A DNA stretch of 64,000 bases, from the NCBI GenBank assembly GCA_014382585.1, contig JACNJL010000030.1:1-64000 (forward strand). The letters are read 5' to 3'. The DNA comes from Limisphaerales bacterium. GTDB taxonomy: Bacteria > Verrucomicrobiota > Verrucomicrobiia > Limisphaerales > UBA1100. The notes beneath the pieces were generated by a model that saw only the letters and a list, made by a program, of their open reading frames with translations, did no database searches and had not been told where the DNA came from. This document shows positions 59,371 to 64,000 of the stretch, piece by piece. A program made the position numbers and the translations under genes. Positions within the stretch are counted from its first letter, which is position 1. Every line of letters starts with the position of its first letter.

Positions 59371-60228
59371 TTATTTCGGAATCACGGCCAGAGCAAACTT
59401 GGTGCCTGCGACAAAATAGCCGAGCGGCTTGTCTTTGCTATCGGTCACCATCCACACGGCGTCGGAGTAGGTGTTTTGCTTGCGTTCGGCGCCCTTGGAA
59501 ATTTCGCCGTAGAGTTTTTTACCGCCCCCATAGTCAACCCAGTAGAGCTTCACATTCTGGTCACTCTTGTTTTGGAACGTGATGATAAGGAAGGAGCCGG
59601 GCTTGCTCTTGGCCGGCGGTTTATCCGAGCCGCCGACGGCCAGCCATTTGAGGTTTTCCTCCGGCTTGGGTTCCTCTTTTTTCACGATCACAATCTTGCT
59701 GAGATCGACGCCCTTCACGATTTTCAGATTAGGCAGGGCCTTGTTGAGCTTGGCCACGCCGTCGTCGGTTACCTCGGTTTGCCAGACGTACAGTTGCTTG
59801 AGGTTTTTGAGGCCGCTCAATTGGTCCAGCGCCTTGTCCGTAATCTTGGTGCCGTACAGGTTGAGATACTCAAGGTTCTCCAGACCGGCCAGATGAGGGA
59901 CGCCCGCATCGTCCACGGCCGTGCGTTCCAGGTGCAGGCGCTTGAGCTTGGACAGGCCCTTGAGGTGCTTGAGGCCTTCACTGGTGATTTTCGTGTCGCG
60001 CAGGTTCAGTGCCACCACGGTTTTCAGAGCCGCCACGGCGGATAGGCCGTCATCTTCGAGGTCACGGCCGCGTAGGTGAAATTCCACCTCCCACGCGTCC
60101 TGTTCCCCGGGCCAGGGCAGGACGAGGCCGCCACTTTTTTCGATTGCTGAAACCACCGATTTATCCGCAGCCAATCCCGCCGGCAGGCCGATGCCTAGGA
60201 GGAGTCCAATGATCAATGCTTTTTTCAT
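59371..60228 (-). CDS. secreted leucine-rich-repeat protein with C-terminal VHL-beta-like domain
   Basis: 285 residues with a signal peptide to about residue 21. LRRs of GALA-like type run over residues about 65-170 (TKITSEGLKHLKGLSKLKRL, TAVDDAGVPHLAGLENLEYL, TKITDKALDQLSGLKNLKQL). A charged linker (KKEEPKPEENLKW) leads to residues about 211-275: FLIITFQNKS, VKLYWVDYGGGKKLYGEI, DAVWMVTD, LGYFV. These match the VHL beta-domain pattern also seen at the end of the sulfatase at 1806-3518. No enzyme motif; likely a binding protein. Confidence 0.87.
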   Translation of the reverse strand: MKKALIIGLLLGIGLPAGLAADKSVVSAIEKSGGLVLPWPGEQDAWEVEFHLRGRDLEDDGLSAVAALKTVVALNLRDTKITSEGLKHLKGLSKLKRLHLERTAVDDAGVPHLAGLENLEYLNLYGTKITDKALDQLSGLKNLKQLYVWQTEVTDDGVAKLNKALPNLKIVKGVDLSKIVIVKKEEPKPEENLKWLAVGGSDKPPAKSKPGSFLIITFQNKSDQNVKLYWVDYGGGKKLYGEISKGAERKQNTYSDAVWMVTDSKDKPLGYFVAGTKFALAVIPK

Positions 60229-60247
60229 GGAATGATTTTGTTGAGGG

Positions 60248-61399
60248 TTAGTTTAAATTCTTGGGAACGGATCCGTTGCCGGTCAGTTTGCCGCCATCGA
60301 GAATCCACGCGAGGTTGAACCGTGCCACGGCTGAGCCGCCTTTGGGGCCGCCTTCGAAATGATGAAAAATCATGCCTTCGGTGATGGTGCCCGGTCGGCC
60401 GGAGGTCATTGAGGAATAGGCGTGGCGGCCTTGGTACACCAGCTTCTTGATCGGCCAAGTCTTGCCGCCATCGAAGCTGGCCCACACCGTGCCGCGGTCA
60501 CGGCCGGAAGGGCTGTCGCAGTTGCTGTAGATCAGGATGTCATGCCCTTTCACGGCCAAGCGCGTGAGGCCGGCCATGCAGCCGTAGTTGGTGTTCTGTG
60601 GACCGTCGGGCAGCACTTCGCAGAAGGTCAGGTTCTTCCAGGTATGACCTCCGTCCGTGCTGGTGGCGGTCCAGCGCCGGCGCGGGTTGGCGCCTTCCTC
60701 GGCCCAGTGCCGGCGGGAGTTGTAATAGAGTGTACCGTCGCTCAGCTCGGCGAGCGTCGCCTCACCGGTGCCCTTGGCGGGGAAGGGCTCACTGGCCTGC
60801 CACGTCTTGCCACCGTCATCACTGTAAATTGCGTTGGTGTAATGCTCGGGCCATTTGCTGCGATTGTTTTGGCCAGCGTACCAGCGGGAAGGGCGGATCA
60901 GACGTCCCTTGTGTTTGCCGTGGCGCAAGGTGATGCCGTGTTCGTTCATGTGCATGGACGGCGCATTGCCTTTGGAATCGGGCTTGATCTTGGTGGGAAT
61001 CTTCTTCCACGACTTGCCGTCATCGCTGCTCACGTACACGTGGATCGGGGCGGGCGGATGGCGATCTTCCACAAACGCGATGATGTCGCCATTGGCTTCG
61101 TTGACGGTGACGCCGCCCGGTTGGAAGCCGGGCTTGGCGATGATAATTTCCGGTCCCCACGTCTTGCCGCCATCCTCGCTGCGCTTGGCGCGTACATGGC
61201 TGGTACCCCAAGTGGCGATGACTGTGCCTTTCATGGAAACCACAATGTTGCCGAACCGTTCGCCCTTGAAGACTTGTTGCAGGTCCATGTGGGGTTTTTC
61301 CAAATGCGGCTTCAAGGGGCCTTCCACTTCAGCGGCCGTGGTAATGCTTTGGCCCCACACCATCACGGCGGTCATCAACATAAGAAATGGTTTTTGCAT
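60248..61399 (-). CDS. secreted sialidase-like (BNR/Asp-box) propeller protein
   Basis: 383 residues from ATG 61399; a 12-residue longer start is less likely because the signal peptide begins here. Five Asp-box motifs are spaced along the chain: SEDGGKTWG, SSDDGKSWK, SDDGGKTWQ, STDGGHTWK and SFDGGKTWP. IRPSRWYAG and SGRPGTITEG fall where sialidase active-site residues occur. It could be an exo-sialidase or related sugar hydrolase (GH33-type) or a non-catalytic propeller. Its start faces the lipoprotein gene on the plus strand across a 98-bp divergent promoter region. Confidence 0.85.
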   Translation of the reverse strand: MQKPFLMLMTAVMVWGQSITTAAEVEGPLKPHLEKPHMDLQQVFKGERFGNIVVSMKGTVIATWGTSHVRAKRSEDGGKTWGPEIIIAKPGFQPGGVTVNEANGDIIAFVEDRHPPAPIHVYVSSDDGKSWKKIPTKIKPDSKGNAPSMHMNEHGITLRHGKHKGRLIRPSRWYAGQNNRSKWPEHYTNAIYSDDGGKTWQASEPFPAKGTGEATLAELSDGTLYYNSRRHWAEEGANPRRRWTATSTDGGHTWKNLTFCEVLPDGPQNTNYGCMAGLTRLAVKGHDILIYSNCDSPSGRDRGTVWASFDGGKTWPIKKLVYQGRHAYSSMTSGRPGTITEGMIFHHFEGGPKGGSAVARFNLAWILDGGKLTGNGSVPKNLN

Positions 61400-61497
61400 A
61401 CGGCCCAAGAGTGCCATCACAGCATCCGTTGTCAACGGGTTCGATCGGAGTTATTCACTGGTCAAGGCTCGAACGGTTTTCTAGGGTCGCTCATTCC
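61400..61497. promoter_or_regulatory. divergent intergenic region, promoters expected
   Basis: The only divergent gap in the right half. TTGTCA followed after 17 bases by TATTCA is a weak sigma70-like arrangement toward the plus-strand lipoprotein gene; nothing convincing was seen toward the minus-strand sialidase-like gene. Assignment is by position rather than by motif. Confidence 0.35.
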
Positions 61498-62364
61498 ATG
61501 CGCTGGTGTTGGTTCATATTGATCTGTCTGTTGGGATTATCAGGGGCGACGGGCTGTCTGACGGCCGGAGGCGCGGCGGTGCGCGGTCTGGATCCGGAAG
61601 CGAACGAGCGGGCGGTGCCATTGACTGCGGAGGAAATTGCCGCGCGGTATCGGGCGGCCGAACGGTCGCGGGCCAGTGCCACGGAAGCGGGGGTCGTGTT
61701 CACCTACCAGCGGGATATTCGGATAACCGATTTCGATTCGGAAGGCGAAGTGGAGCGCTTGCAGACCCGGCGGTTTCAGTCGTTCACCGATAATCGTGTA
61801 CCCGTGCTGGTGCGGCGCGACGGCAAGGAGCCGACCCCGGAACAGGTGGCCAAGGAACATCGCAAGATCCGCAAAACGCAATTGAAGTTCTTGGGCACCC
61901 AACAACAGGGCGGAACGGCGGGCGAAGAAACGGATGAAGGCGATGCGCGATTGATCGTGCGCCAGATTGAACAGTACGGGGAACGGTTTGAGCCGCACCT
62001 GCTCGGCACGGAATCAGTGCAAGGTCGGCCGGCGTTTAAGCTGCAGTTTTTTGTGAAACCGGGCGAGGTGTTCAAGGACCCGATTGTGAACCTCGTGCTG
62101 CATCACCTGATCATCAAGGTATGGATCGACCGGGAGGAATTTCATTTGTCCAAGCTGGAGGCCGAACTGGCCAATCCGCTGTACGCCATCGGCGGGCTGG
62201 CCGCCAAGCTGGAGCGGTTTAAGGTGGTGGCCGTACAGAAACGGTTGTCATCCCGGGTCTGGACGGACGGCGAAGTGCGGGCCGAGGCGGCCGGGCGCGT
62301 GTTGTTTGATCCTTTTACCGTGCGCTTTGAAAGCACGTCCTCCGCCTTCGAGCCGCTCAAGTGA
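61498..62364 (+). CDS. lipoprotein of unknown function
   Basis: 288 residues from ATG 61498; the earlier in-frame start at 61387 lies within the sialidase-like gene. Lipobox SGATGC gives Cys20. The mature part has an alternating beta pattern with FTYQRDIRITDFDSEGEVERLQTRRF, RPAFKLQFFVKPGE, IIKVWIDREEFHLSKLEAEL and LFDPFTVRFESTSS. This resembles LolA/LolB-like or outer-membrane lipoprotein-sorting folds, but no family was recognised. It converges with the beta-helix gene, with 16 bases between stops. Confidence 0.8.
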   Translation: MRWCWFILICLLGLSGATGCLTAGGAAVRGLDPEANERAVPLTAEEIAARYRAAERSRASATEAGVVFTYQRDIRITDFDSEGEVERLQTRRFQSFTDNRVPVLVRRDGKEPTPEQVAKEHRKIRKTQLKFLGTQQQGGTAGEETDEGDARLIVRQIEQYGERFEPHLLGTESVQGRPAFKLQFFVKPGEVFKDPIVNLVLHHLIIKVWIDREEFHLSKLEAELANPLYAIGGLAAKLERFKVVAVQKRLSSRVWTDGEVRAEAAGRVLFDPFTVRFESTSSAFEPLK

Positions 62365-62380
62365 GCCGTCACGGCGCACG

Positions 62381-63724
62381 TCACGAATCGATCGTCTTCA
62401 CATTGCCCTCGATGGGCTTGCCGGAAGTTTTGCCGACTGAATTGTGCGCTGCAGAGTTGCCTTCGCCCGGGCCGATAAACCGAATGGCGTGTTGGGCGAC
62501 GGGTTGCTCTCGGGTGTCGTGCAGGGTGTTGCCGGTGAGGGTTACGTGGCTGCAGTTGTCGCCGGCTACGCCGATGGCGCCGTTGAGGAACTGGCTGCCG
62601 CTGATGTTGATGCGCTCGCATTTTTCCAGTTCCAGTAGCGCAGTGAGGTCGGGTTGGCCTTCGGCGGTTTCGTCATGGATGCCGCAGCCGGTGAAGGTGA
62701 TGTCGCTGGAGCCGGTGAATCGCACGCCGGTGCCGTACGCTGGGGTGTGGCGGCGGAAGGTGTTGCCGCTCACGTTGATAAGGCGGGAGTCCTCGATAAG
62801 CAGGTTGCGGTGGTCGCAGGAATAAATCGTGTTGCCGCTCAGGGCGATGCCGTAGCAGCCGGTGAGGTGCACGTTGTTTTCCTGGCTGCCGATGATGTTG
62901 CCGCTAATGGCAAAGAGGCCGGGCGGCCGGGATTGATCGGGCGTTTCCTTGATGCGGATGTTCGCGCCCTCGGGCGAGCCGGTGGCTTGAATGGTGTTCG
63001 ATGCGATGGTCACCTCGTTCACGCTGGCGCCTTCGGCAGTGGTATCGATGTAAATCTCGGCCGTCGGCTCAGGTTCGGTCTGATGAGATTTGTGGTTGTT
63101 GTACTCGATGTCGTTGCCGGTGATCTGCAGGTTGCGCACTTCCGACCGGTCGAGTCGGATGCCGCCCAGCCGGTTGTAGCTGATGTGGCTGCTAGCAATG
63201 TTGATCTGGTGCAGATTCACGCCATCGAGATACACGCCCACGCCGGTGTTGAAATAAAGGTGGCAATGACTGATGAGTACGTTGCGATTGCGTTGGATGA
63301 GATGAATGCCATGCCGACAGCGCGTGACTAGTACGCCTTCGAATACGGATTGCATCGTCTCGATCAGCTCAAATCCATCCGCCTCCGCGTGCGCGCCCTC
63401 CACTTCGATGTTGCGGATGGTTGGTAGGCGTTGATGTGAGGCGACGTTGCCCTTGCGGCTGCCCGGATCGCCCGTGCCGCCATGCGTGCCCACCAGCCGG
63501 AACGCCGGTCCCTTGCCGGCCATCACCACCCGCGCCGTGCCGCCCGTGCCGTCGATGCCCAACGGTCCGCGTTCGGCGAGCTTGATCTCGATGGGCTGGG
63601 TGATGCGATAGGTGCCCGGCGGAAAATGCAACACGCCGTCGCCCATCGCCAAGGCGTGCTGAATCGCCTCGGTATCATCCGCCTTCCCATCCCCAATCGC
63701 CCCAAACCGCGTCACATTGCTCAT
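62381..63724 (-). CDS. pectate-lyase-3-like right-handed beta-helix protein
   Basis: 447 residues from ATG 63724; a start seven residues earlier is possible. VTRFGAIGDGKADDTEAIQHAL and GVLHFPPGTYRITQPI are the classic opening of the pectate lyase superfamily 3 / GH28-type helix. Repeats such as INIASSHISYNRLGGIRL, LQITGNDIEYNN, LFAISGNIIGSQENNVHLTG and INVSGNTFRR form the coils. No signal peptide was seen with either start, which is unusual in this window. Could be a lyase, hydrolase or epimerase; no catalytic set was identified. Confidence 0.85.
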   Translation of the reverse strand: MSNVTRFGAIGDGKADDTEAIQHALAMGDGVLHFPPGTYRITQPIEIKLAERGPLGIDGTGGTARVVMAGKGPAFRLVGTHGGTGDPGSRKGNVASHQRLPTIRNIEVEGAHAEADGFELIETMQSVFEGVLVTRCRHGIHLIQRNRNVLISHCHLYFNTGVGVYLDGVNLHQINIASSHISYNRLGGIRLDRSEVRNLQITGNDIEYNNHKSHQTEPEPTAEIYIDTTAEGASVNEVTIASNTIQATGSPEGANIRIKETPDQSRPPGLFAISGNIIGSQENNVHLTGCYGIALSGNTIYSCDHRNLLIEDSRLINVSGNTFRRHTPAYGTGVRFTGSSDITFTGCGIHDETAEGQPDLTALLELEKCERINISGSQFLNGAIGVAGDNCSHVTLTGNTLHDTREQPVAQHAIRFIGPGEGNSAAHNSVGKTSGKPIEGNVKTIDS

Positions 63725-63772
63725 GGCAAAAAACTGCCCGCACACACGAACGCTGTCAACGGTGCGGGGCGG

Positions 63773-64000
63773 TTAGGCCTGAAGATCCGCGATCTTGCCA
63801 GTGCTGTCGGCGTATCTTTTCTGGTTGATACCGAGGGCGTGGAGGTGGGTGAGCCAGAGATTGGCTAAAGGAGTGCCGCGTTGGCAGTTGATGTGTTGGC
63901 TTTGCCGAAGGCCCGTGGCGGTGCCGCCGGCGACGACGATGGGCAGATCATTGTACTGGTGCGTGGTGCCGTCGCCCATGCCGGCACCCAGAGTGAAGAT
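63773..64000 (-). CDS. DUF1552 protein, C-terminal part (5' end beyond window)
   Basis: 75 residues are visible; the gene enters from the right edge. IFTLGAGMGDGTTHQYNDLP, VVAGGTATGLRQSQHI, GTPLANLWLTHLHALGIN and KRYADSTGKI are characteristic of the C-terminus of DUF1552 proteins. The role is unknown, and a PSD1-type cytochrome partner would be expected further right. The stop lies 48 bases before the beta-helix start. Confidence 0.88.
   Translation of the reverse strand: MFTLGAGMGDGTTHQYNDLPIVVAGGTATGLRQSQHINCQRGTPLANLWLTHLHALGINQKRYADSTGKIADLQA

Noticed and set aside
1-64000. CRISPR arrays, tRNA, rRNA, integrase or transposase genes
   Set aside because: Looked for repeats with regular spacers, tRNA-like cloverleaf ends and recombinase motifs; none were found.

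Overview
The window looks like a PVC-superphylum chromosome, most likely Verrucomicrobiota or possibly Planctomycetota. This rests on gene content: planctomycete-type cytochrome c (DUF1549/DUF1553), DUF1501 and DUF1552 proteins, a PVC-type heme-binding propeller/HEAT/cytochrome protein, ThuA, and a very large set of secreted S1 sulfatases. Fourteen sulfatase genes encode fifteen catalytic domains, each with a visible Cys-type formylglycine motif. Nearly every product carries a signal peptide, a lipobox or a Tat-like leader, so the locus works mainly in the periplasm or outside the cell. No sulfatase-maturating enzyme, transporter, SusC/D pair, tRNA, rRNA, CRISPR array or transposase was seen. 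No gap between genes exceeds 300 bases.

Layout. Bases 1-9,795 (+ strand): the end of a DUF1552 protein, two sulfatases (the second with a VHL-beta-like tail), then a heme-bearing squalene-cyclase-fold protein, a PSD1 cytochrome, a DUF1501 protein and a candidate clan-CD peptidase. Bases 9,806-13,051: a VapB/VapC-type pair with its own promoter and two lipoproteins (helical repeat, LRR). Bases 13,101-16,163: two more sulfatases with a clear terminator between them. From 16,172 to 61,399 everything is on the minus strand: Gfo/Idh/MocA dehydrogenase, S9 peptidase, sulfatase, phosphoesterase, PQQ-like propeller, a ThuA/PVC-heme pair split by a possible -1 frameshift, a ceramidase-like protein, then a dense run of sulfatases mixed with a GH141-like/PDZ/esterase giant, an NPCBM esterase and an SGNH esterase (29,755-55,313). 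RidA, a two-lobed esterase, DUF1501, an LRR/VHL-beta protein and a sialidase-like propeller follow. The right end has an unknown lipoprotein (+), a pectate-lyase-like beta-helix (-) and another DUF1552 end (-).

Working together (inference): sulfatases and O-acyl esterases would strip decorations from a complex sulfated polysaccharide, beta-helix and propeller enzymes would attack the chain, and heme/dehydrogenase proteins would handle sugar oxidation. A fucose-containing sulfated polymer is one possibility, resting only on the GH141-like domain. The clearest oddities are (i) a dnaX-like slippery A-tract joining ThuA to a downstream frame that lacks its own start codon, (ii) two ~120-bp direct repeats carrying the same promoter-proximal DNA and signal peptide in front of two different sulfatase bodies and bracketing about 24 kb, (iii) a sulfatase broken at a C7 tract with a pentapeptide-like tail, (iv) VHL-beta-like domains on two unrelated proteins, and (v) dispersed repeats that double as signal-peptide coding sequence.
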